Below are positions 47,340 to 59,900 of a stretch of DNA of 64,000 nucleotides, piece by piece. The stretch comes from Molothrus aeneus (Eukaryota > Chordata > Aves > Passeriformes > Icteridae). The stretch is taken from contig NC_089680.1 in assembly GCF_037042795.1 (NCBI RefSeq), positions 69,895,374-69,959,373 on the forward strand. Reading direction: 5' to 3'. The translations under genes and the position numbers were made by a program. How positions within the stretch are numbered: the stretch's first letter is position 1; each line of letters starts with the position of its first letter. A model generated the notes under the pieces. The model was not told where the DNA came from. It did no database searches and was given only the letters and a program-made list of their open reading frames with translations.

Positions 47340-50300
47340 GTGAGATGGGTCTGCAAAGCCTGGAAGTGCACTGCAAGGCTTAAGAAGTGACTGGGGAGCC
47401 TAATGTGGAAGAGCAGAGAGGGAGAAAATTCCATTTAAAATAGTTTTGGCTGCTCTGGATCTGAAGGGAGCTGCCAAACGGAGGGAACCTACAGTTTGTG
47501 GTCCTGCAGGTCTTAATTAAAGGCCAGTGTGGAGTCCACAGAGAGGCAGTCAGGGTTCAAGCTGGCTATAGTTAGTGCACTAGATCTCACAAAAGTTGCT
47601 GTTGAAGTGTCTTATTTTTTGAATGTTATATAAAAGTATTTTCAAAAAAATGCATTTAATGTTTGAGAAACTGTGTGTGCTATATATAAGTATATACAAA
47701 GATAGATGTAGTATATGAGCTAACTGTATTACAGTTCATAAAGTGTGTAATTAGGTCTTTTTATACGTCCATGGCATAAAATTAGACAGATATTGAATTG
47801 CCATCTATGTTTAATAGTATCTTTTTAATAAAGGGTCATCTCAGGTTCAGAAAGAAATGAGAAAAAGCTTCGTAGTTTCTGGGCCTAGTTTAATAAAATT
47901 ATTACAGAGATACTTTGCAACCAGGACCAAAGTATATTTTCCACTTGTTACACACTTACAATGGCATGAGTGTGTCCCAATGTTGTCTGTTTGACAGGTT
48001 TTTATTCCGTGCCAGTTCCACAGTTCCTGTCTTAAAAAAACCCTGATAATTCCTAACTAAACATCCTCAGGGATGGTTCTTGGCTGTTACACTTTTAATT
48101 TAGTGCTCTTAAAGTCAACAGAAAAATAAATTAGCCTTGGCTCTGAGCAAGCCTGCCTTTGTAGGTGTACGTATATTTTTAAAAAGCAATTGCAAAATGC
48201 AAGTGTTCAATGTTTGTTTGTAATCTGTTTTAGATAAGATATAGATTAGGTCATACAAATTTTTCTCCTGATGGCGACTTAGAGAGGTTTGAGTTACTGA
48301 AATCAGTAAGTGTTTTAGTTTTAGTAGCTGAAGATCTGTCCTAGACCACTTGGAGATTTATGCAATACAAGCATCACAGGTATTGCAAAGCCTCCAGAAA
48401 AGATATATGCTTGAGAATTTGTAACTTGAACTTGAAAATTAAGTGACAGAATTTTGTTAGTGCTTTTCATTGTCTTAATTTTAGTTATGTCCCGTTTACA
48501 TCTGTCAGTGAGCACCACCTGTGAACATCAACAGTTCATGACATTTGATCCTCCATCAGTCCTTGATGGGATTGGATTCTGAATCTCCTCTAAATCGATG
48601 CTTTTAAATTCAATTTATGTCTTTCCTAGCTTAAAAAAAGAAGGTTTACTCAAACACCTAACCTGTATAATTCCTGGGTGAAGAACAATCTCTTGCTCTT
48701 TTCCCTCTTCAAGAGCAGAGAAGTGTAACTAATACAGAGCAGATTGTCCTGGGTGCATATGAGCCAGCGGTTTCTCAGGGTCAAAATTTATCACTAAACT
48801 TTCAAAAATAAAACTGAAGTCAAAACTGAAGCATTTTTCACTGAGTCTGATGATCTCTGCTTGGAACAACCTGGAACCAGACTGGTGTGTGGTTCAAAGA
48901 GGCTGCAGTGACTGTGCCATCCTCCTGGATGAAAATGCACAGGTCCTCAGTTTCTCATGGGCATCAATTGGTTCTTTGTTATAAAATTTAATTTGCCAAG
49001 ATTTATGACCTGGTTTCCCTCTCTGGATGCATCTACACTTCTGTCCCACTGTTGTGGCCTGTCAGCTGGACTGTGGTGACGTGATCTGCTTATATGTGAA
49101 AACATCCAGATTTTAACAAATACATAAGCTAGAGCACAATATTGTAGATTTGCTTCATTATTTTGCATTCATTATATTGAACAAATTTAATGTCAGATTG
49201 TTATAATAGTTAGCCAAAGACACTCCCCAACATTTCCCTTTTGTTATTTTTGGTGGTTTTTGCTTCGTTTGGGTTCCTTTTGTTTGGGTTTCTTTTTTGT
49301 TTTATTTCAATTTGGGTATTTTTGGTTGGTTGGTTGTCTTGTTTGTTGGCTTTTGTGTGTATGTGAGAGAGATTTTATTATTTTCTCATTCTCTCAGAAC
49401 TTTTAAAATGATCAGGAGTGTGACAACAACTTCTACGACCCTGGGTACAGGGCACAGAAACAGTGAGGGTGGGTTCTGCTGACATACAGAGGAGTTAAAT
49501 TATTCTGTTTGGATGAGGAGAAGCAGGCGCATGCTGAGGAAAAGACACGGTGTCACACTGTGGTATAATGCAGGATAAACCACTCCTCAGTGCCTCCACA
49601 GAAACTTGAGCCTCCGAGCCAGACTCCCCATTCCAGGTGGGGCTGAGGAGCCAAGGTGGCCTTTGTCTGTCCAACAGGAGCAGTTTCTGACAGGACAGAG
49701 GTTAATTTGGAGTGGGGAGGAGCTTGTTAGAAGATACGCATCATCTGTGAGTTTATACTTCAGAACCACTCACCCACAGAAGATGGAAATTTAGAATGTC
49801 AGTGGAGTTATTGGAAAGTTGAATTAAACTAGATTGCTGTGTTGGTAGGAAACTTACAGATCAACAGCTAAAATTGTGCCAGATTTCTGATGGCCCTGTT
49901 CTCCAAAGGTTAATCCTACAAGGTGTGACCTTTAGCTTAAATCATAGCAAAATGAATCCATGGCACTTAGGGTGTGCTTAAATACAACTTTTTCCATGTG
50001 AGTTTTAAAGCTCATATCTGTGTACCCAGCCATGATTCAATGCCAAGTCTATTAGACTTGCTTGCACTAAAGAGGTCCTTATTTGGAGGGTCTGTGTCAG
50101 TGGAATGACTATTCATGGCACAAGCCTGAGTAATGATATCAAAATTTGGGCAATAACGAGGGTCTCACCATGGAAGTCATTGAACACTTATTGGTCTGTT
50201 GGCTGCTGTTGGTCTATTACCCCAGAAGGCCATAAATGGTGGTGGGAATTCTTGCAATACATTTTAAAATAAACGTGCATTGAATTTGCAGTACTAATTT

Positions 50301-52369
50301 GGGTATCTGCACTGAGGATTTGTAGGAGCAACTCCATCTCGATTTTATTCCTTTTTGGCCATGTGGAATCAGGAAGTTAGCCAGAGACATGGATTTCTCC
50401 TTAAATCACAAACTATTAGCTTAAATTGAAACCAGTTATCTAGGCTAACTCTTGCCATTTCCTTGTTCTGAGGAAAGTCAGAGAGATTAAAGACTGCACA
50501 ATTCTAATTTAAATAGTATGAGTTTTGCTGCGACAGTCAGAAGAATAACTGTGGGAAGCATTGAAAATTTCTGAGCTCCTGGAGATAAAAATGAGAACCT
50601 GGAGTCAAAGTATCATTAAAAAGGTACCAGGCATGGCGTTTTATTACAAACTGTTTTACATTCCTCATATTTCATCACTTGTTTCAGTGTACCAAGCACT
50701 AGCAGAAACATTCAGGGTACTTTTAACTGCAGGAAGTGATTTATGAGTAAAGATTTTAAAGTGATGGAGCTGCAAAGGTTTGGATGAGGATCCTTTAACA
50801 CCACCAGCCGAAGGGGTGTCTCCTGTGATGTGATCCCTTGGATGGAGATGGGTGATGGGTGAGGAAGAGTTTGAACTCTTCAGGCAAGCAGTGTGTGGTT
50901 ATTTGGTGTCTGAGATGGAGATGGAACCACCACCAAAGCCCGCTTGGTGGGGTGGGTTTGTGCACAAGCCACCCCATCAGGATTGTCTGCTGGCCAGAGC
51001 CCATCAGAGCCCATGGATGCCTGACAAGCCTCCCTCATGTGCACATGGGGCCCTCACGCTAACAGAGTTATTTTTGGGGTGTCTGTGGGGAGGATTGTGC
51101 AGCCCTCCTTCCATGCACCACTTCCCCCCCACCACAGGGAGAGCAGAGAAGAAGGATAAAAACCAAAACCAGATGTCCTTTGAATACTTTCCACCTACTC
51201 TCATGCGGTTTTGCTGTTGTCATGGAAATTTCTGTGAGAGCGATGGTCATGATTAAAGGAATCATAGTCTAAAATGTGGCCTCAGGTGAGAAGTTTCTTC
51301 TGTGTTTTGGGGAGCTAAAGATGTTCTCTGGGATCTATTCTGATTCTGGAGCAACTAGATTAGGTTTCAAAAGTGGGACACAGAGAAAATCAGGTTTTTT
51401 CTCTAGTTCAGGGCATAGGGTAGAATTATCATCTCTTCCATTCTACTGGACACTTATCCAGCCTTCACCCCTCATGCAGGTTTAAGTTCTCAAGAGGATT
51501 CCTGTTCAGCCAATGGGTCTGCACAGAATAGACTCAAGACATTCAGGAAAGTTTAGTTAAACCATTGCTGCTTGTGCATCAAAAGGAATCAAATGACTTG
51601 TTCTGACGTGCAAGAGAAAAAGATTTCTTCATCTTGTCCAGCCTCCTGCTTTAAAGTTGAACCAAGCTGCTTAGATGTTTGTGGTTTTCCAGCCCTGCAG
51701 AGTGGTTTTGGTAATTAGTGACTTTGTTAAGGACACCTCCTTATTACCCTGGTGTGTCAGAGAACCAGCCCTGAGCAGCAGAGAAAGAGAGGAGGGGGAT
51801 GAGGAAGTTCTTGGTCCTGAAGTCACAAGGGTAAATATTTTAGTCCTCAAAGTGGTCATTCCTGCCTCTTTGCACACTTGACCATGTCCTAGGAATGAAG
51901 TTTTGAACAGATTCCATGTTTTTGAAGAAAAGAAAGTTGTGATGGCAGTGCCTCATGACTGCCTGGACTTTGACCTGCTGCCTGTGTCCAGGTGAGGAGC
52001 AGTAACCACAGGTTACAGGTGCAGGTGAGAAAATGCTCTTAGAATGCTCTATAAAACATCAAAAAAGATGCCATTTTGTCACTCTTAGCCAGCTTTTGTC
52101 TCTGACCCAGGGTTTTATCTCTACCCAGCTGTAGTCACAGAATCCAGGAGCTCTAACACTCCCAAAGGACATCTCTGCTTGGTGAACTTGGTGGGTTCCA
52201 ACTCTCAGAAACAAATGAATAGATCTGGAGTTCACCACAGGCACATTATGCTAAAAAAAAAAAGGGGAAAAAAAAAGGTAGCTCCCAAATTCTTAGTGGG
52301 AGATAGTGTTTCTTCTCCTCAAACAAAACTATCACAGAGGAACTAAAATGAAAAGGCAAAGTTTTTGTC

Positions 52370-52551
52370 TTGGCTTTTTTTTTTGTTTTTTTGGGGTTTT
52401 TTAGGTTTTTTGGGTTTTGATTTTTTTGTTTTGTTTTGTTGATTTGGTTCTTTGTTTTGTGGGGGGTTTTTTTTGGCTTTTTTTGGGGGGGGGTTTGTTT
52501 TTTTTTGTTTGGTGGTTTTTTTTTGTTTTGTTTTGTTTTGTTTTTTTTTAA
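52370..52551. repeat. T/G-only low-complexity tract
   Basis: About 180 bp of the + strand is nearly all T and G, in TTTTG, TTTTTTGGGG and GGGGGGGGG runs. The opposite strand is A/C only. It includes several G-runs that could form quadruplexes. Confidence 0.95.
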
Positions 52552-52724
52552 TTGTGAGAGTTAAGCATTTTCTTCCGTGGGAATGATTAACTTTTCATAT
52601 AATCAATATCCCTCTGCATTTTCTAATGCCTGGCTTTGGATGGTTTTGAGGGTTACAGAATCTGAGTGCCTGACCACAAGGTAAAGCTCATGAACACCAA
52701 ATTCTGGATAAGACAGTAATAATC

Positions 52725-52850
52725 ACAGAATCACAGAATCACAGAATCATTAAGGCTGGGTAAGAAGAATTTTGAGATCATTAAGTCCAAACATCAGCCC
52801 AGCACCACTACCCCAGTCAACACAGTTGTGTGTTGGCCCCTGGCTTTGGT
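52725..52850 (-). mobile_element. CR1 LINE 3' fragment with octamer repeats
   Basis: Three AATCACAG octamers, the reverse complement of the CR1 terminal repeat ATTCTGTG, are followed by TTAAGGCTGGGTAAGAAG, GATCATTAAGTCC and CAGCCCAGCACCACTACCCC. This is a leftward CR1 3' end. Confidence 0.85.
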
Positions 52851-55800
52851 TCTAGCCTGCCCTTCTTCCCACCTTGCTTTTAAGTTGTGTGATTAATGAC
52901 ATTCACATCTACTAGTGTGCCCAGCTCACCCAGACATCTCCTGAGGAGAGAAAGTGAATCAAAGCAATTAAACTTGCTGTAAAATCAGCTGATAAGATTT
53001 TTAGAACTGATTCTTGTAGAACTTCAATGTTTTCCTCGGGGATTGCATGTGAGTCGTCTTTTGTCTTCAAGAGAAAAATCTGACTTCTTCATCTGCCCCA
53101 ATGTTTTGTAAAGAGATGGAAAAAGCCTGACTTTCATCAGGTATCTCCTTTGACCAAGCAAAACAAACACATGTAAGAGGAAAATCCTGGGGATTCTTGG
53201 AGCGCAGTGACCGCTGAGGCCGCTCCATCAGCCTGAGGCTTGGTTTGGAACGGGAGCCAGCAATAACACACATTACATTATTGTCTGCAGCCTAAACACT
53301 GTCACGTTCTCCACCCCACCCCCTGGTACTGCTGAACCAGTTTTTCTTCATCTCCTGGCCTAAGCCCTGGGCTTTGCCTGCAGAGTATTGCTGAGTTACT
53401 CAGGGTGTGCTCCAGCTATAAAAACAATGCACGTGGCTGTTTAACACACACAGAATTGAGTTTTCCCTGCCTGGTGTTGGTGGCTATGTCATTTGTTTAT
53501 CGAGCAGATGAGTTTTTCCTTTTAATTTCCTCATTTTCAGGGCTTTGGCTGGGAAACTGAGGGGCTTCCAGTCATCTTAATAAAAACACTGTAAGAGTGT
53601 AGTGGGATCTGTCCTCCTGTCAAATATGGAAGCTGTTGTGCTTTCAAAAACAGGAGTAAATTGTAGAGACTGCATGGATTAAATACATTTCATTAACTTG
53701 AGAATTACTTTTCTTACTTTTTAGAGGAAGATTCTGTGCAAGGCTTGAGTCCTTTTCTCTTTGATACTTTGAAGGAGTCAGGATGTTTCAGACACATGCT
53801 AGAAGGGAAGGAGATCAAGAAACCCCGGGAAAACTCACATATTTTAATTTTTTTGTAAGGTGGTTTGAGAAGCTTGCAGAAGCCAAAAAAACTTTCAAGT
53901 GTTTCTGGATTCACATATCAAGCAAGGCCCTTATTAAACTCTTTTTTTGTTTTTCGCATTTCATCCCAACAATTATTAAGCACATTAAGTGCACATTTAA
54001 TCACAGAGAATTTTAATCAGTTCTCAAACTGGAGGACAAATTGAGAAGTCATAGCTCCTAGAGTAATTTACTGCTATTTGCAGTATGACTTTTGCCCCTT
54101 ACTTCATTTTTTGGAAATAAGAATTGTGGAACCATAGAAAAATGCTCTCTAACTAGAGCAATTACAAGATTACATGCTTTAACATCTTTGCCCTTTATCT
54201 TATCACTAGCATTCCTGAAATAAATGCACATTTACTTGGTATATGATGGAATTTTGCTCATTGCCCTGCTGCCTTTTTGCCTTCTTTGTGAGGCTATTGT
54301 CACAAATTCTTGAATATACCAATTAGGTGTCAAATACATTTGATTTCACTTATTGGATTGTTTTGGTTAAGATGTGTTTTTCCTTAAATATGTATGTGTT
54401 TTCTTCTTCTTCTTTTTTTTCCCTTTGTTTTAAATTGTTTTTTTTTTTTATAAAACTATCCTTGACAAAGATGGTGTTTGTTTGACAGCAGCTGATTTTA
54501 ACAGATGAACAAAATAAGCCCATGTGGGGTCAGTAGAATATATTCAGCGCAGAGAAAGGTATGACACTCATCTTTTAAGTGGGCAGGGTTATCACTATTG
54601 CAAACACAGGCACACTCCAAGGCAAACCTGGGGCAGACTTCTGCCTAGAAAGTGCAGCTTGGGCAAGTCAGTTCTCTGCAGAGTGACCTCTCTTAAAGAA
54701 GAACCCTGCATTTTGAAATCTTACACCAATATTTAACCCCTCCCTTAGTTTCTCTGCCTTAACTGAGTGCAGATGACAGACCAGATGCATAAATAGCACT
54801 AACTTTAATGATGTGGTGTACAAGCTCCATTTGAAGCCAGTGATCCAAATCACCTGATGGAGAAATTGCTTTTATAGTGATCTTGCACTGTTTACCCATT
54901 TTCCTGTGTATTCTATAAGTTTCTTTCAGAAGGAGTGTTGTGGGGTTGCCTGCAATATTTTTTTTTGTTTACAGAAGTCATGGAAATTCATTGTTCTTCT
55001 TCACTTTTCTCACGCATCTAACCGGACTGATATCTGCTGAATAATTACAATTAAATTGCATTTTAACTACTAATTTTCATATACATCATGGCTGCTGTGA
55101 GAGGATCAGTGAACAGTTCTCAGAGCAGAGAGGGCTGCTCTGGAGACACCTTTTTTTGCTCTCCTGTTTCACCGTGCTGCTTTTGGGACAGGACTGTGGG
55201 ATTAACTGCACCCATCACTCTGTGCTGGACATGGCAGCAGAGCTGGCAGGCAGATGCAGAAGGATGTAAAACAAAAAATGCTCATTTTCTGTGTGCTCTG
55301 AAGAGCTGAATGAGCCATTCTGAGGACAAATGGCTCTTTGCTTCCCTTATCTGTCCCTCTACCTCCAAGCTGGGAGCTGCACACAATGTGAATAAAGCAA
55401 GTTACACTATGGGATTGGTGCTACAGCTGTAATAACAAATCAGAGCCTCTACCTAGGAGGAAAAAGAAAGCTGGCACCCTGCCTCCTTTCACACTTGCAT
55501 TCCTTTCAGGCCCCTAACAAGTGTAATATTGATGTGAATGGAACTGCTTGGGGTGATGTAGTTTCTGTCTGCATTTTTCTGTGCTCCCTTCAGACCCGTG
55601 CAAGGGTAGGACAGACTGGCTGGTGTGGAAAAGCAGTGTTTTCCACAACAGCGGCTGTTGTGTCCTGGCCTGCTGGGGCTGAGGGGGGGCATCACTGTCT
55701 TGCAACAAATATTTTGATTTTTGTGCACCAGCATCTCATTTTAGGTCTGTCTGGTTTAATCTGAAGTCTAAGCAAAAACTGGGAAAGGGGTCAGTTTACT

Positions 55801-56610
55801 GCTTCATTCCCAGGACACGAACATGAGAGGCTTGTCTTTTCTTTAGAGTGTTTGTGTGAATGAGGGAACCAAGACAACTGCACAATGGTGGTTTACCTTG
55901 GAAGCAAAATATTAGATGTGCTATTTGCTTTGTTTTAGTGTCCAACTGGATGGCTATTGCTTACAAACTGTTATTCCTTGGAAGCTGAACTATGCTATCA
56001 ACATTGTAGACTAATTCAGCTTCTCCACACAAAGAGGGCTTTGTGCATGTAACATGTCTTGTGCGTTTCCTCACCTTTGTTTCCAAATGGGACAAGAGGA
56101 AGTCTGATGGAAATCCAACATTAGAAACTGCTCTAGAGCAGCCAGTGAAGAATATTTCCTGTTCTTTGAGTGTTTGAAGTGAGATTCTAGCAATGCCTAG
56201 AAGGGCCAGATAGAAGGCTTGCAGAAGTAGATTTGCTTTAAATTCTGATGGACTGGATTTAATTAACTCAGTTGAGCTGCAAATTCTACTCTAACAGGGG
56301 TCACAGTGGAGCCTCATGGCTGCTGTTACCTCTTCTAGAGACCAAGGAAGGGACTCAGTGTCCAGCCACAGGGTACTTCACGGCATAAAGTTTGCTTAAA
56401 AATGTTCATGCTTTGTGGCAGTTTAACTTTCAATTCCAGGCCTGGAACATTTGGTTTACAGCCATCTGATTATTTTTCTCTTTAAGGAAAAAAAAATACT
56501 CACATTTTGGGAAAAAATCCCCAACCTTGCAGGACTCTGCAATTGATTGATGGCGGAACATGCTAGTCAGCCTTTGTCACCTTTCTTTTTTTTTTTGTTT
56601 CCTCCTGCAG

Positions 56611-56904
56611 ATGAAGTGGTCCACGTCTCAGCCCCCCAGAAGTTCACCTTCGAGGAAGCTAGGGAGCTGTGCGAGGAGCGAGGAGGTGTCCTGGCTTCCG
56701 TGGGGAACCTCTACGTGGCCTGGAGGAATGGCTTTGACCAGTGTGACTACGGCTGGCTGGCGGACGGCAGTGTCCGCTACCCGGCCTCGGTGGCGCGGCC
56801 CCAGTGCGGCGGAGGCTTGCTTGGGGTGAGAACCCTGTATCGCTATGAGAACCAAACAGGCTTCCCTTACCCCGATAGCAAGTTTGATGCCTACTGCTAT
56901 GAAC
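56611..56904 (+). CDS. VCAN: Versican exon 6: link module 2 of G1
   Basis: The 294-base exon (phase 1 to phase 1) encodes residues 249-346. It contains a complete second link module: FTFEEARELCEERGGVLASV with Cys269, AWRNGFDQCDYGWLADGSVR with Cys293, QCGGGLLGVRTLYRYENQTG with Cys314, and FDAYCYE with Cys344. Asn329-Gln-Thr is a sequon that I recall as conserved in mammals. With link module 1 it forms the hyaluronan-binding unit. The borders are CCTCCTGCAG|ATGAAG and TGAAC|GTAAGC. The exon is markedly GC-richer than its introns. In other vertebrates the next exon is the large GAG-alpha exon, which is not in this window. Confidence 0.98.
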
Positions 56905-59900
56905 GTAAGCATTTATTATTTTTTGTTTTCTGGGTGGTGGTTTGCAGCATGCTTGCCGCGAGGAGCGGTTCCTTTGCCGCGTGTTTTGCGTCGGTTCTTG
57001 CGGTGAGCGCGGGTTTTTAGGAACTGGAACAACTAAAGCATTGTTGTCTTAAAGTAACATTGTCAATGTCTTAAAGTAACATTGGCAGGTGAAGACAGGC
57101 AGAGTTTTAAGGTAAGTTTTCAGCCTGAGCAGTGTTTTGACCGTGAGTCTGTCCGTGCTCCGTATTTTGGTGCCCGAGCACACCTTGGTATCTTTGCATC
57201 TTGTCAATGGACACCAGACAGACATTCAAAGATCACCTGGGCATGTCACCTCCTCCAGGTGACTCTGCCTTGGCAGGAGGCTGGACTAGATGATCTCTGG
57301 AGGTCCTTTCCAAGCACATCTGTTCTGTGGTTGCATGATAAATGTCCTAAAGGTGAACAATGGATATTCTGTCCCCAGTGATGAGAGCAAGAGAAGCTGT
57401 TCTCGGGCTATGAAACAAGGCTGGCCACTTTCAGGTCTCTCAATGCCAGTAATTTGGGGCCTATCTCTGGATCCCAGGCATGTTGTCCCATCACTTTCTT
57501 TCTCTTTCCTACTCAGTGTTTCATGGGCCAGTGGGTGGTCTGAATTGCCTTTCTTACTGCAGCTTGTTTCCCTCCAGGTATTTTCACAGGCACTTCAAGC
57601 TCTTGCCACATTCACATGGTAGATATCACCAATCTAAACCAGATGTCCTCCACACCTGTCAGCATTTTTTTGGGGTCAGATATTGCCCTGTAAGCTCATC
57701 TGTCTTCAGTGCCTGCCACCTGGCTCTGTTATGGTGCAACCACTCCTTGAATGGGTTCCTGTTGTCCCAAAAGGTTCACCAGCTTCCCAGCTGAATATCC
57801 TGCTTCCCTGAGACTTGCAGCCTCAGCACAGGGGGGTTGGACAGCTCAACTATTTCCCTGCAGGCCTCTCTGTCCAAGGAAGTTCCTTGTTGCAAATAGC
57901 ATGACTGACATTAACATTGTGTTGAGTTAAAAGTTCAGAACTTGGTCATTAATGATGAATATTTAGGTTTTTTTGGACTCAGTCCAGTGACTGTAACTCA
58001 GAACTACTTGAAATGTGCAGTTTGTACTGTCCCCATTTTTGTGGATAATGAACTTACTGCAGCTGCAGATCTTTCTAGCTCAGGCACTGAAGACCCATTT
58101 ATGAGCAAATCTTACTCTTTGAGAACAAATCCCGACATCTGCTGCAACATTATGGTCTGGCTGTTCTCAGACACTGTTGGTTTGTTGTTTTAATTTTCCT
58201 TTATAGTTTGTGTGTATGATGTTCCAAACTTTGCATGTGGAAATAGTCCTAATGGAACTAGTTACAGGAAAAAGGACTTAAGTTCAGGAGTCTGTGCTCT
58301 AATCTGCAGAGCAGCATTTTGTCATATCACTCCTTCTGTTCCTACTCCAAATTGTTTATGACCTGTTTAAAGTGTTGCGGATAAAAAAGACTTTAATGAG
58401 GGTGTATTTCATAAGTCCCTCTAAAAGACTGGGGTAAGAACTGAACATTTTGCCTGTAATCTAGTCTTTAGTTAGGACAAATTCCAACCTTCTGTTTGTT
58501 TTTGTGAATTTTGCCTCTTTCAAGCAAGATATGCATTTACAATGTTCTTTCCAGAAGTTTTAGTTAGCACAGTTTGTGGTAACATACCATTTGTTCCAAA
58601 AGTGACCTTGATAGGTATTGGGTTGTTGCCTTTTATAAAAAGGCTTTTCCTGAGAAGTCTTGCTCTTGGTATATAAAGAATAAATATTTCATCACTTTGC
58701 AGCCCAGGAATAGACAATTCAGGACTATCAAACTTTTTACAAGAGAAAATAAGACTAAACAGAACCAAAACAATTTGGTAGAGGCTGAACAACTCTTCAG
58801 CACTTTTAATTACAAACAATGGAATATGAGAATTAATTGAACACTGCTGGCTAGAGGACTCAGGTTTTGCCAGACTCATCTGCCTTTGTGTAGGGAAATG
58901 CAGGGGTGTCATGCTGTACCCTCCTTCAGGGTGCCACAAATTTCAGAAGTTACTGAAAGCTCTCTCTCCCTCTCAGAAGGTGCTTGGGATCTCACAGGAG
59001 CCAGCTGTGACTCCTCACTGCTTTTGCTAAAAGATTTATGCAAGTGGTGAGTAATGAGACTCCCTGCCCAGCATCTTGGTCCTCCACATCTCAAGCAGCT
59101 GCCTGGTGCAGTGGCTTCAGAGTGAGTCACTCTCTCCCACTGGGGCCTTGGAGCCAGTCCCTTCTTTGGGGCAGAAAAAGGGAGAGGATTAAAAAAAAAA
59201 ACCAAAAAAACAAAAAAAAACAGGCTCTGCATGAGAGCAGAAGGCTTGAATTTAAGCCCTTTGTTTCAAATCATCCTTTGTCTGGAAGTTTCTTCCGAAA
59301 TTTCCCATTATCTCAGTTTCAAAGTTTCGGTCCACCACAAAATCTGTTGTCCCCCAGCTCTGCCTGCTTTGGGGTTGGCATTAAGCTCTCACACAGTGAT
59401 TCCCACAGTGCCTGACAACAAAACTGTCCTGCCCAGCACCTGGGCTCTCAGTGAAACCCCTGCTCACAGCTCTCACTGTGTGTGTCTCACACCTCTCCCT
59501 CCTCACCTGGACATGCAGTCACACCACAGCACCCCTGTGCTTATTCAAGCTGTTCCTGTCTTCACAAAGACAAATTGTGCATTTGAGAAAGGGGATATCT
59601 CCTTCATCCTGCTCAGGCTCCTCACTCCTGTTTCGTGATTTTGGGTGTCTCTGCTGGAAAGTCTCAAAATGTTAATTTTAATTTGTGGTTTTAAGAAACC
59701 TCAATCTGTATTTTGAGCATTTTGTTTGCTTTCAAAGAGGAATCATATTTATTGAAATACATGAAAAATACAGGGAGTAAATTCAATTTAAAAATTATAT
59801 TCACTAGTTTCAGTAGAGCAGCCAACCTGGACAACTTTTAAAGTACAGTTAAGTTCAGAATTTTAACTTCAGCAGTGTTATGGGTACAAAATTACATTGT

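Larger units (their letters stand above)
47340..56610 (+). other. VCAN: VCAN intron 5
   Basis: A 9.3-kb intron with GTGAGA donor and CTCCTGCAG acceptor. It holds a T/G-rich low-complexity tract (52370-52551) and a CR1 3' fragment (52725-52850). The remainder is ordinary AT-rich DNA without supported exons or RNA genes. Confidence 0.85.
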
